In this document: one piece after another, positions 22,831-33,409 of the stretch | Layout of the letters: the number at the start of each line of letters is the position of its first letter | Numbering within the stretch: position 1 is the stretch's first letter | Origin: Torreya grandis | Lineage: Eukaryota > Streptophyta > Pinopsida > Cupressales > Taxaceae | Direction: 5' to 3' | DNA: 64,000 bases | Assembly (NCBI GenBank): GCA_037957365.1 | Contig: JARHVA010000002.1 | Span: 1,957,001-2,021,000 of the forward strand | The notes under the pieces: model-generated | The model's database searches: none | What the model was told of the DNA's origin: nothing | Seen by the model: only the letters and a program-made list of their open reading frames with translations | Made by a program: the position numbers and the translations under genes

Positions 22831-23900
22831 TTACCGTCCAACTTGGAGAGCTAAAATGCGTTATGCTGCTTGCACTGAGTAATCATGTAAGGACTGCTCC
22901 AGAGGGCATCAAATTTTGCATGTTTTCTGGGCTTAGCTCTATCTTCATCCCATTTTAGGACAATGTCTCCTTCAACAAAACTTTTTGACGAAGATCTCTT
23001 GTCGAAATGTCTTTTCACCTGCTATTGGTGACTGATCATAGAGACCATGGCCCGATTCCTTACCTCCTAGAGCTCCATTAGTTCACACAATCTGACATCC
23101 ATGCTACTTCCTTCTTCTAGCTGCAGCTGATGAGTGAGGTCCAGTGCTGGCAATTCGAGTGAGATAGGAAGCCTTGCTTCCCTTCCATACACAAGCGTAT
23201 ATGGAGAATTTTCGATTGATCTTTTCGGAGTGATTCGATCGGCCCATAGAGCTGTTTTCAACTTGGCATGCCAAGTTTTTTTATTTTCTTCCATGGTCCT
23301 TTTTATAATCCTGATCAGATTTTTGTTAGTGGACTCAGCCAGCCCATTCCCCTGTGGGTAGTAATTTGATGAAGTGCTGAGGTATATACCATACCTTAGC
23401 ACCCATTCACTAGTCTTGGTTCCCAGAAAAGCCAAGGCGTTATCTAAGATTATGGTGGCTGGGACCCCAAACCCTGTCACTAAATCCTCATAGAAATTCA
23501 GGACTGCACTCTCGTTCACTTCTTTCAAAGCAATGGCTTCCACCCACCTAGTGAAATAATCTGTAGCAGTCAAGACCCATTTGTGTCCGGCACTGGAGGG
23601 AGGATTGATCATCCCTATGAAATCCAGGCCCCACTGCATGAATGGTTATTCAACTTGAATGGGTTGTAGGGGCATGGTAGCCAATCATTGTTTTCCGTCA
23701 AAGAGTGCACACTTCTGGCACTTCCTTACCCAGGCATGGGTATCCTTGAAGAGAGTCGGCCAGAAATAGCCAGCTCTCATTATTTTTGATGATGTGGTCC
23801 TAGGGGCAAAATGGCCGCCTACTGGCCCATCGTGAAACTCAGCCAATACCTTGTCAGCCTGACTAGAGTCAATGCATCTCAAGAGAACCTCAGAGAGATC
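22831..23900 (-). pseudogene. Element H integrase
   Basis: The His/Cys domain is at the end of the open piece 24338-23685: EFHDGPVGGHF, RAGYFWPTLFKD, VRKCQKCALF. One TAG and a short gap later the core follows in 23639-23067: ATDYFTRWVEA gives catalytic Asp 27, ILDNA gives Asp 66, GLAEST gives Glu 102, so spacing D-38-D-35-E is intact. The C-terminal part continues to about 22831 with VEGDIVLKWDEDRAK and SSPYMI. The core is uninterrupted for 190 residues. Stops just outside it and between parts make the polyprotein non-functional as it stands, unless read through. Confidence 0.85.
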
Positions 23901-24560
23901 CTTCCTAAATAATACTCCATCAATCAAAACATAGGGAAGGGACTGAAGTTTAAAATACCTTCTTCTAGCCTTACCGAGACCCTGTGGACATTTGCCCGTA
24001 AGAAGGAAATGCCTCATGTCCAACGTCCAATCTCTTACAATAGCTGGTTCTTCTGCAGTGGCTGCGTCATGGATCAGCAAGCTATCTTCACCCCTTTGCC
24101 TCAAATATGTTGCTAGTTGTTCACACAGGCCCCTTCCTCTCACCAACTTGGTGATTTTGATGTCTATATCGTACTCCATCACTTTGGTGATCCATCCCGC
24201 TCTTTTCTTGTTTAAGTCTCGATTGGTCAAGAAATCTTTGACGCCAGGATGTGGAACCATGAGATGAATCCTGCTGTTTGATAACATATATCTGAATTTC
24301 TTCAAGCTGTGCACCACTGCCAGGACTTGCTTCTCCACGTAGGTGTACCTAATTTAGAAGTCCTCTAACCCTTGGCTGAAGAAGGCGAGTGGTTGCTTGA
24401 GTTCATTACTGCTTGCTTGGGTAAGCATAGCAGATATTACTTCTCCATTGCTGAAGGTATAGAGATTGAGGTCCTTATTGAAGTTAGGGCTGATTAGAGT
24501 GGGAGCCTGGGTCAAAGCCTGTTTGATAGCTTCAAAGCTATCTTTTCTTGGCGTTGTCCA
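23901..24560 (-). pseudogene. Element H RNase H next to RT (catalytically degenerate)
   Basis: The Ty3/gypsy RNase H follows RT: LYTFSNGEVISAMLTQ, then after one TAG YVEKQVLAVVHSLKKFRYML. The usual first catalytic Asp (D-A-S motif) is replaced in LYTFSNG, and the last Asp region reads RGRGLCEQLA. The Glu in YVEKQ remains. In Tat elements this native RNase H is known to be degenerate where a second, archaeal-type RNase H is present, which fits the copy of that domain found upstream. The linker to integrase follows (DMRHFLLTGKCPQGLGKARR). Confidence 0.7.
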
Positions 24561-25691
24561 TTTGAATTATTCACCCTTCCTTAGCAAGGAGGTTAGGGGT
24601 TTAACTATTTCAGCAAAATTCAAAATGAACCTCCGAATGAAATTTATCTAGCCAAAGAAACTCTACAGGCCTTTCTTGTGTTTTGGTAGGGACATCTCCA
24701 GGATGGAGCGGACTCTTTCGAGGTCAATAGACAAACCTTCCTTGGACACAATGTGGCCAAGAAGTTTCCCCTCATGAACCACAAATACACATTTCTTTGG
24801 ATTTAGGGAGATGCCAAATTCCCTGCACCTCTCAAAAATCTGCCTAAGGTGCTTCATATGTTGTCCCGCCTCCTTGGAGAAAACTGTTATATCATCGAGG
24901 TACACCAGCACGTTCTTATTTATCAAACCACTGAAAGCCATGTCCATGGCTCGCTGGAAAGTAGCACCAGCATTGGATAGCCTGAAAGGCATTTTTTGGT
25001 AGGCGAACGTTCCCCATTTAGTGGTGAAGGTAGTTTTGTATTGGTCGCAGCCCCACACTAGAATCTGATTATATCCCGAATAACCATCCAGGAGGGAGAA
25101 ACGTTCAAAACCAGTTACCTTTTGGAGGATCTACTCCATGTTTGAAAGGGGATAATGATCTTTTAAAGAGACTTTATTAAGGTCTCTGAAGTCGATGCAC
25201 AGCCTGATCTCCCCATTTTTCTTTCTAACTGGAACCAAATTGGCCAACCATGAGGAATGTTTGATCGGAAATATAATGCCGGACTTAATCAACTTGACCA
25301 ATTCTTTCTGCATAAGGAGCTCGATCATCGGATTAATAGGTCTCTATTTTTGTGTGACTGGTTTTGCACCTTCCTCTAATTCAATGGTGTGCTGGGTGAG
25401 TCTTGGATCGAAACCTTTCAAGTCGCTATAGTTCCAGGTGAAGACGTCAGCGAACTCCTGACATAGCAGAATGAAAGCTTGCCTTTCTTGAAACATGCAG
25501 ACCTTACTGAGCGCCAGCAACTTGTCCTTGAAGATTTCAACTTTTTCATAATTCTCCTCTTTGGTAGTGATGCATGCTTTTTCATCTCTTAGTTGGTCCT
25601 CTCCATTGAAAATACTTTCAAGTGTGACCAGACCCTTAGGGAGTTTATTGTTCTTTAATTGAACAATCTGATTTCCATATTGCTGCTGCAA
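24561..25691 (-). pseudogene. Element H reverse transcriptase
   Basis: Open pieces 25691-25344 (pre-RT linker with CQEFADVFTWNYSDLKGFDP, the usual lead-in), 25328-25131 (KSGIIFPIKHSSWLANLVPV, LCIDFRDLNKVSLKDHYPL) and 25058-24663 (TTKWGTFAYQKMPFRLSNAG, VYLDDITVFS, FVVHEGKLLGHIVSKEGL). The catalytic YLDD is at 24902-24891, and the first Asp lies in RFSLLDGYSGYNQI between pieces. All fingers, palm and thumb blocks are in order. Stops separating pieces are TAG/TAA; the gap at about 25130-25060 stays in frame. It copies element RNA into DNA in the cytoplasm in intact relatives. Confidence 0.9.
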
Positions 25692-25849
25692 TTTTGCTTG
25701 ATTGTGGACCGCAAACTCAGCTTCCTCTTGCAGGAAAAGAGCTATCTACTGGTCATTTTTTAAGACCTACCAATTTGTAACATTGTCTGGAATTGAAGGC
25801 TGAACCACCACTTTTAAATGGCGTGAACCACAACCCCTGCTTATTTCTT

Positions 25850-27068
25850 TTGAAACATCAAATTGGGCACCAACAGATGCCAACCTATTAGCCTACTTAT
25901 TCTATTCTCTAGGGATCGAGGTAATGTTAAGAGCAAGGAAATCTTCCATCAAATCCTAGACTTTGTGCTTGTAAGACTTCAGTAAGGAGTTCTTGGTCAG
26001 GTTTAGGCCTCTTATTTAGTTCACAATTAATTCACTGTCCCCTAGGATTTGCAACTTCTTGATCCCCTTCTTTCTTTCCCACTCAAGTCCATGAATCAAA
26101 GACTCATATTCTGCAATATTACATGTGCAAGAGAACTGGAAACGAAAAGCTGAAAAGTACCTTTCTTTAGAAGGGGAGATTAACATTGCCCCACCACTAG
26201 CGCCTAGTTTGCTTCTGGAACCATCAAAGTATAGCTGCCACAGGCCAAGGTATTCTTTGTTCTCCTTCATTATATTGGGCATGACGGCACTTTCTTCATG
26301 CAAGCAATAGACGCCAAGGTCTGCCTCCTCAATAAACTTATAAGGATCGTGCTCGAAGTTATCGCTTCCCCACTCATCCAAGAGTAGATCTGCGACTCCT
26401 TCAAGAGTAGAAGATGAGGACTTGTCCGTTTGAGAGTCTTCTGGATCAATGATAGTGTAACTGACATTCACTGCCTTGGGTGAATAGGGCTCTAGGTGGT
26501 CCTTGTAGAGTGGCTCGAATTTGATTTTCACTTTGGTCCCGTATTTGGTTTTGAAAACCAGATATGACCAATTCGTTGCTAGATAACCATCTATTTTGGA
26601 CGTAAAGTCCCTAGACAAACAGATTGCAAAGTATGGAGGAACGTCTGCTACCACTATATCTTGGGGGATTGAGAATGTCGGGTAGGCATGCAATGTTAAA
26701 CTCAATCCTTTCAAGATCCTGACTATCTTTGCAGGTGTCCCATCTAGTTGCAAGACTCCCTTGTTCATGGCTTTGTACTTTAACCCCATCTTATCAGCAA
26801 TGCACTTGGGCATTACTGAAGTGTTGGCCCCGCTATCAATTATGCAATTATGTACTAAGAAATCCCCTATGATCAAAGATACATAAAAAGGGGGAGTCTT
26901 TTCTTCTTTCTTTACCTGACTTGAAGCAGAAGGCTGCCCATTCATCATTAAGACGTTATTAGTGTCTGTTGGGATGGCCTGGCGATCTAGCTCATGCATT
27001 TCTTTCTTCAAGACCTCCTTTTGTCCTGGAAGAGACAATGAATCCCAGAGAGAAATGTTCATATGCAA
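25850..27068 (-). pseudogene. Element H protease and upstream archaeal-type RNase H
   Basis: The 350-residue open frame 27068-26016 holds two domains. Residues 60-160 are the aspartic protease (CIIDSGANTSVMP, active site Asp 78), with ILKGLSLTLHAYPTFSIPQ after it. Residues 275-350 begin a second RNase H of archaeal type: WQLYFDGSRSKLGASGGA (Asp 282), CNIAEYESLIHGLEW (Glu 320), LQILGDSELIVN (Asp 344). It continues past the stop at 26016 (TAG in place of a Gln codon) to about 25850, ending IPRE-NK-ANRLAS, where the fourth catalytic residue is Asn instead of Asp (AAT, from GAT by G-to-A). RT begins about 250 bp further on. An acidic linker of about 100 residues joins the two domains. Placing this RNase H before RT is unusual; in G2 it lies after the other RNase H. 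Confidence 0.85.
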
Positions 27069-28660
27069 TTTCTTTATTTGATCAATTATGTTAACTTGGG
27101 CACTGATCCCCTTCGTACTTTCCTTTGGGCTGATCCCAGCTAGAGCTATAGACTGGGGAGCTAGGGGTGCAAACGGTTGTCTGGGAATTGGGGCCTTTTA
27201 AAAAGGGTGTGATGGAGGATTCGTTGCTACCTGAGGGGAAGCTTGCACTTCTCCAACTGCTCTTCTTTTAAATTTGGTATTGGCCGTAATGTAATCAACC
27301 TGATTGTCTACAGCACCCCCATGATTAATTGCACAGATTTCCCCTTCTTCGTGATTTATCAAGGTAGAATCCGACTGAGTTTGATTGTTACTTGTGCTGG
27401 GTTGGGCTGGGAACTCAAAAAATTGAGAAAAATTAGTAGCCTAATTTTTTGAATTCTGAAAGAAATTCATCATGTCATTCGTATGGGCAGCTTGCTCTTG
27501 ACCTTGTCCCATGGTTGAACAACCTGGCTGCTTCTGCACTAGATTGTTCTGAGTAGGCACCATGGCTTTAGATGATGAAAAGGGGCCTGAGTTATAATTT
27601 TGATAAGGCCTGGTTGTAGTAAGTTGCCCTTGGCCTTGGTTATAGTTTTGAAAGGGGGGTCTAGGGGCATGGCCATAATTTTGATAACCCTGGTTTGGCT
27701 TGTTGCTTTGAGCTTGCTACCTTTTAAGGGCAACAAGTTCATTTGACATGCTCTACAACAGGCCCTTAACTTCATTTAATTCATTGGATGGAAAAGCAAC
27801 TGGCTTCTCAATGACAGGTAGGGGAGCAATTATGGGATTGATAGCCTAAATTGGGGGCAGCAGTTCGGGGAAAAGTGGCATATGAGGCCTAAGGGCGATT
27901 TTTTCGGCTTGAATCAAGCAATTTTTGACCGCAATGGCAATGTCATACGCAGCCGGCAGTATATGTCCTCCCATAGATTGGATCATCATAGCAATGTCAC
28001 TATTTAATGCTTTTAAAAAGTACAAGAAAACGTAGCTGGGGGTCGGCCTTACCAGGATGGGAATTCTATTCCAAGTCTTTTGGAAATGCGTATTAAAGTC
28101 CTGCATGTACTCGTGCGGAGCTCTTTTTATAGTTGTCAGCTGCTCAGCAAGAGAGAGACCGTCACTTTTCTCCCCAAAATGACCAGTTAGATGGGTGCCC
28201 AATTCATTCCAATAATGTATGGAATTCACAAGCAAGGTGTCGTACCAGTCGAGAGCTTTCCCTTTCAGAGACAAGGCTAACAATCTGATGGCAATATTTT
28301 CTTCTGTTATATTGTGAATATTGTAAAGGTTGGCAATATTCTTGATATGCTCAATGACTGTAATAGGTCCCACTCCATCAAAAGAGGGCACATTTTTTAA
28401 AGTTGTTCCTAGAATTGGGTCATAGCGTGGGAGGTTTAAGGGGCTCTCACCACGAAAAGCTGAAAAAGGCAATGCCATGGCTGGAACAGGCTGCAACTGT
28501 GGCTGAGCTGGATTGATGTTCCTAACAATAAGTCTAGGAGGATTTACTAGTGGATAAGGGCGAGTTCTTCCAAATCTGAGCCTTTTAACAGAGTTTAAAG
28601 GCAGCTCATTAAAAGCAAAAGGGACCCTCTTGAAGCTGACCTTGTGGTAACCTTTGGCAT
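27069..28660 (-). pseudogene. Element H gag
   Basis: Likely start MPKVTTRSASRGSLL at 28660, followed by an early frameshift. The main open piece 28496-27846 is a Ty3-type Gag core: NLPRYDPILGTTLKNVPSFD, ALSLKGKALDWYDTL, YWNELGTHLTGHFGEK, EYMQDFNTHFQKTWNRIP. From 27840 to 27070 comes a Gln/Asn/Pro-rich tail (GYQNYGHAPRPPFQNYNQGQ) with a few TAG/TAA stops. I see no CCHC zinc knuckle. The frame of the main piece is also open upstream to about 28765 without an ATG, through the conserved leader motif. Gag forms the particle that packages element RNA. Confidence 0.85.
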
Positions 28661-28795
28661 AGAAGTTTAAGTGACTGGTCTTAAAAATAAAGAACTGAGC
28701 TCTTGCCAGCAGAGTCGCCAGATGCTGGGAAATTTTTGAAATGACTATAGCATGACCAGCATCAATCCTGAAATACTATTGCGTTGAAAAATACA

Positions 28796-28813
28796 GTCCC
28801 ACTGGGCGTGCCA
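28796..28813 (-). other. Primer-binding site of element H
   Basis: Minus strand TGGCACGCCCAGTGGGAC, four bases after the LTR end. It is nearly the same as the sites of both LARD-A copies and of G2. The donor tRNA is not identified from the sequence alone. Confidence 0.8.
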
Positions 28814-28817
28814 AAAT

Positions 28818-30089
28818 TGTTGACGTATGGAAAGTGCACCCTGCGGCAGGAAAATAGATTCCTGCCCTCTCCCCGCAACATGGAAACCCCTCTCTCACCT
28901 GTGGGATGGCGAAGCAGGAGAGGAGAGTCTCTAGGTATGGGCTAGCTCCCTCTGATGTATCTTGTTTGTTCCCTGTAGCACAAAAATATAGGTATATAGG
29001 TATACTTGGGGGGATGAAAAGAGAGAAAAAACATGAAAACAAACAGCCTACTCTAAAAGAGGTGATACACCAAAAACAGGTTGACCTTCCACATCCACTC
29101 TCAAAATCAAAGAAATGCAACATACATACACTGAAACTTGGCAGAAAAGACCATGTTGCTGGGATGACAAGGAGGTTCCAGTGAAAGATATAGGAAACAG
29201 GGAATCACCAAGATGCTGTGGAATGCATACTGTAAGTGACCTCCTTTGTTTCTGCACCCTAGATAGAACTCTTCACCTGTAAGCTGCAAACTGACATTTT
29301 GTAGATAGCTGATACATTAGTATTTAAAACTTGTGAGAGCATTTAAAAGGAAATGATTGAGCACAAATTAAATATATAGAACATACACAGAGTATCCATC
29401 CAAGAAAGAGGTAAAACTGTATTTATTGATTCAGGTGGGGAAAAAATGCAGAGCTATGCTCTTTACAAAATTGTCAGAAGATCCTTTAAAATGACCAAGT
29501 CTGCATATTTATATCAGAAGAGACAAGAGAAGTTTCATTGGGAAGAGGGAAAACACTGTTGATGATGTCATAAGTCTACCAAGACCATGCTTGTTGCCTC
29601 ATTTTGCGTGCCAATCGACTTTAGTGGCTGGGCGGGTCTTTTCCTGTGTTTTGTGGCCCTTTTTTGCTGCAGCCTATTGTGGGTGGCAAATTTGTTGCCT
29701 GTTGCATGGGCGGCCCTTTTGTTTTCCCCGCCGTGGGCGGGCGGTTCTATTTTCCCCGTCGTCGAGCGGCCTTTTTTTTTTTACTTTCCCGCTGGGGGTG
29801 GGGTTTCTATTTTTCCCACCTTCGGGTGGGGGTTTCATCTTCGCCGCCGGAGGGCGGCGTTTCCATCTTCTCTGTCGTGGGTGGGGGTTTTGTTTTCCCC
29901 ACCGTCAGGCGGTGTTTTGTTGTTCGCCACCTTCGGGCGGCCGTTTTGTTTCTACCGCCTACGGGCGGGTGCTGGGCATTCGCCACCCTCGGGCGGCGTT
30001 CGGCCGTTCACCACCCTCAGGTGGCATTCGGCCGTTCGCCACCCTCGGGCGGCATTCGGTCGTCCGCCTGCGGCTTCGGCCAGTCCATA
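28818..30089 (-). repeat. 5' LTR of element H (1272 bp)
   Basis: Matches the 3' LTR (21287-22539) throughout, with scattered mainly C/T and G/A differences and a short difference in the (ga)n run at about 29025. It ends ...CAGTCCATA before TSD gaaag; the last CA has decayed to TA. Confidence 0.9.
29640..30085 (-). repeat. GC-rich array of short palindromes in U3 of H (5' LTR)
   Basis: Same array as at 22150-22530, with about three to four units more clearly kept (ttcggccgttcgccaccctc repeated at 29960-30065). The unit number and many positions differ between the two LTRs more than the rest of the LTR does. Confidence 0.8.
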
Positions 30090-30094
30090 GAAAG
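30090..30094 (+). other. Target-site duplication of element H, right copy
   Basis: gaaag, matching 21282-21286. Confidence 0.85.
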
Positions 30095-30118
30095 GAATCT
30101 CAAAAAGGATAAATTAAA

Positions 30119-31054
30119 TTTTGTAACTCTATTTATTTCTCTAAGTAAGTCCTATGTTGTATTTATAAAGCTCAACAAATACAAAACCTCAACTTATTGC
30201 ACTAACATATTATTTGAGGTTGAAACCCTAAGCACTTGCTCAAGGTGTAACAAGAGAACACTAGAACCCTTGCTGTGTGAATAAGTCATAACAAATATAC
30301 TCATAATATGAATTAAATGTAAAATATATCATCCATATAAACAAATAGGAACATAAATATACTCAAAGAATACACAAAATCCATCAATTATTCATATGTT
30401 CAAACTCCATGTACATTAATGCCTAGTTTACAATCATTGCAAAGCATAAAATTTCTCTTCAATGAAAATATTTACACATATATACCATTTAAACCCTAGT
30501 TCACTCTATTTTAACTAATCCCAAACCACACCTTAAACCTTATGGGTTCTTACCATATATCTAAATGAGAATCCTAGGTCCTTATCTATACTTTTTGTAG
30601 ACCCCTTGGATCTCTACCACTTTTCATCTTTGCATAGCTATATTTTTAACTATTTATACATATTTTAGGATTATTATTTTATATTATTTCCACCTATCAA
30701 TGTAGTGTCATATTCATTTGTCCTCTTGGAATATGCTTTATCTAACCTAGATCTAACCTATCTTGATCCCTTACCATTCACATCATCATTTCTTGGCTAT
30801 CTATGACTTACCATTATCTCCTTCATTTTTTTCTTCTCATCAAGTGTGCTTCATTTCATTTAATATGTTATTTTTTTAGCTTACGTGCATTTCACACTAT
30901 TCATCTTATGTTGATTATTCTCCTTCTATGTGTATGATATTAATAATATTGTACTTTTTTCAAGTCTATAGGACTCATCAACACTTCTCATTCACACATC
31001 AAGCCTTGAGAAGACATGTATAATTGGATTAAGTAAAAATATAGGGTCAACATT
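30119..31054 (-). repeat. Probable 3' LTR of another minus-strand element
   Basis: On the minus strand a purine run gtgtgggggaa is followed by TGTTGACC at about 31054, which fits a polypurine tract and LTR start. The likely other end is GAGTTACA at 30119, giving TG...CA and about 936 bp. A TATA-like tttataaa lies near 30160 (plus-strand reading). No second LTR is in the window. Confidence 0.5.
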
Positions 31055-33409
31055 CCCCCACACTACACTTATTGTATGTTCTAATACAAATAGTTATTTG
31101 TATATTCTACCAGTGATGGGTTGATTTCACATGCAACCAACACTTCAAGTACTTATTCTTATAGATCATTCAAAATTTAATACAATGATTAATAGTTGGC
31201 TTGATTTTTGGAAAGATATCTTGTGTTACCTCATGAAAATTTAGTAATACCTCCTAAATATCTTATTTTCTCTTATAAGTCTAAATTATGGTACCATCTA
31301 ATAGTCTATGTCTTTGATAGTGTGTGTGCATAATTTCTTCCAATATCAAAACTTTATCCTAAAGCCTTGTGAACACAACATCCAATTTATTTTATATGTT
31401 ATCCATTTCCCTCTTTAATTTTTTGACTTCATTGAACTTTTCCAACTTCTCCATTGGATTGGCTTCATATCTCATACTTGTCATTAATTCTATATGAGTA
31501 TATCCTTATTTTAACCTTTCATTTACAAATGAATATGTAAAATTAAATCTATCAAAAATCTTTTTGGCCTCTTGTTTCTTCAATATTAGGGAATTTAGGG
31601 TCTTTTCATCATTTAAAAATTATTTTTAAACTCCATATTGAGTTATTAAATCCATTCTAAATGTTTTTTAAGTTTTAAGAAGTTTTTCATGTGTGAGTGT
31701 TGTGCACAATAAGTATTTGAATGTAATATTGAACTTTTCCAGAGGTTGCATAACGTCAACCTCTCCTTCTAGTTTTGGTTGTTCCACTAAAACCATAGAT
31801 TCCAACTTATAAACATCATCCTTATACTATGCTAGATATTCCCGATATGTATTCATTTCATTGTGCAAATAATTAACATTTTTAATCCCTCTCGATCAAT
31901 TCTAAGTATATTTTGGCCAACACCAATCCCATCACCTTTATGGATGCATGCCTAGGATCTACCACCTTAACTTTATAATAATATGAATCATCAAATGTTT
32001 CCTCTTCTCCTTTTACTTTAACAAATGATTTTATAGGGAGTTTAAATCTTGGTGACTCTAAATGGGCATCCAACATTGCCTCAAGCTTCTTCAAGGCTTG
32101 AGTTGATACATTATCCCTTTAGATAATGACCCATGATAAGCTTGGCGATCTAATTTTAATTTCAAGACTTACTACTTGCATGAATTTTTATCTATAAATC
32201 ACCATCATATCATCATTTTTTTATGGTTCCTTTTATGTATTATCCTTAATATCATGTATGTCATATTGTACATCATTGGTCACTTACATCTTTGGTGTAT
32301 CTCCTTGAAAAGTATCTTTCTCAATATCCTCATAATACACACCATTTGATGTTTTACCCCTTAAACATCTTTCTCTTTTTTAAATTTTGGAGCCTCTTGA
32401 CTTGGATTTGTACCTACTCTACCACTTTGTTGTGATCTTACTTATTCACACGACATCTCCTCTATCTTTGTCAGTTTTGTTGCTTCACCTGGTGTAGCTC
32501 CCAATTGTGCATTTATTTATTAATTCACCTTTGTTCTATAGTAGATTTCACATTATTCACCCCTTGATGTTCTTTCCCAACTATTGGTAAAATTAGACAT
32601 GGTGGAGTTGGGACAACTAGAATAATCAACCTAGGAGACTGTGTGCTACCACTAGCTAGTTCATGTTGTATATAAATACCTCCTTAGGTGTTTCCTTATT
32701 TTGTTTATGCCTCAATAGTGGTTTCTTGAACCCTTAGCAGATTCATAATTTCCATTTGTATTTATCAGCAAACTAGAATATGAATATTTTTTTATTGATT
32801 TCTTGGCATCTACGTAGCACTTATACAGACTAGATAAAAAGGGATTTTCCCCTTATAAATTTTTGTCTTAGGGTCTTATTCCACCATCTTAATTTTTCCC
32901 TTTACATGAACCACTTGGTCCTCCTAGATTTTTATCTTCCTTTCTTCCGTTAGTCTGATTTCTACAATACCTTCATCAGTCATCACTAGTATTTCTAGTG
33001 GTCTATCCTATGCTTGCTTCTTTGGGGTGAGCCCATAATTCATTTTAGGTTTGAAAATGCAATAAATATTGAACTCATGCTTTCCTAAATTTATAATAAA
33101 TTGTGGCCTTATTTAAATATTTTCATTATTTGAGACTTCATATTCCCATCCCATTGGTGGCCCTAGTCATTTATACCTCAAGAACAACATATATATTAGA
33201 CCATCAATTATTTAAATCATATTAAGATCTACTATTGGTCTTAGAAAATATGTAACCAAAATAAGTTCACGTTCTCGATCGAGCACACTAACCACATATG
33301 GAAATTTAATACAACTTGTCCACTCCTGGTATTTTGACCCCTTTTCCTTTTTGAATGTGGATAACATATAGTGTGTTATAACATTTATTGAAACTCTCAT
33401 AATGCTTTG
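31055..33409 (-). pseudogene. Decayed 3' ORF of the minus-strand element, unknown function
   Basis: Minus strand, 33409 to about 31300, a protein-like reading with many stops. Open pieces are 33418-33212 (INVITHYMLSTFKKEKGSKY, FPYVVSVLDRERELI) and 32094-31882 (KKLEAMLDAHLESPRFKLPI, DDSYYYKVKVVDPRHASIKV). The C-terminal part is charged and probably helical (LEKFNEVKKLKREMDNI). No pol motif is found. Its place before a polypurine tract and LTR is like the ORF after G1 pol, so it may be an extra 3' ORF. I cannot name it. Confidence 0.4.

Larger units (their letters stand above)
21287..30089 (-). mobile_element. Element H: Tat-like Ty3/gypsy retrotransposon, both LTRs, 8.8 kb
   Basis: Minus-strand element bounded by TSD gaaag. 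Order on the minus strand: 5' LTR (30089-28818), primer site, leader, gag, protease, archaeal-type RNase H, reverse transcriptase, RNase H, integrase, 3' untranslated part, 3' LTR (22539-21287). The two LTRs look about 95% alike by eye, so it is the youngest insertion here. The long open pieces are split by few stops, nearly all TAG/TAA from Gln codons. The extra RNase H upstream of RT is the unusual point. Confidence 0.9.

Noticed and set aside
31055..33409. Calling this region a host gene exon
   Set aside because: No splice pattern or known domain; many stops; it sits next to a polypurine tract and LTR, so an element origin is simpler.
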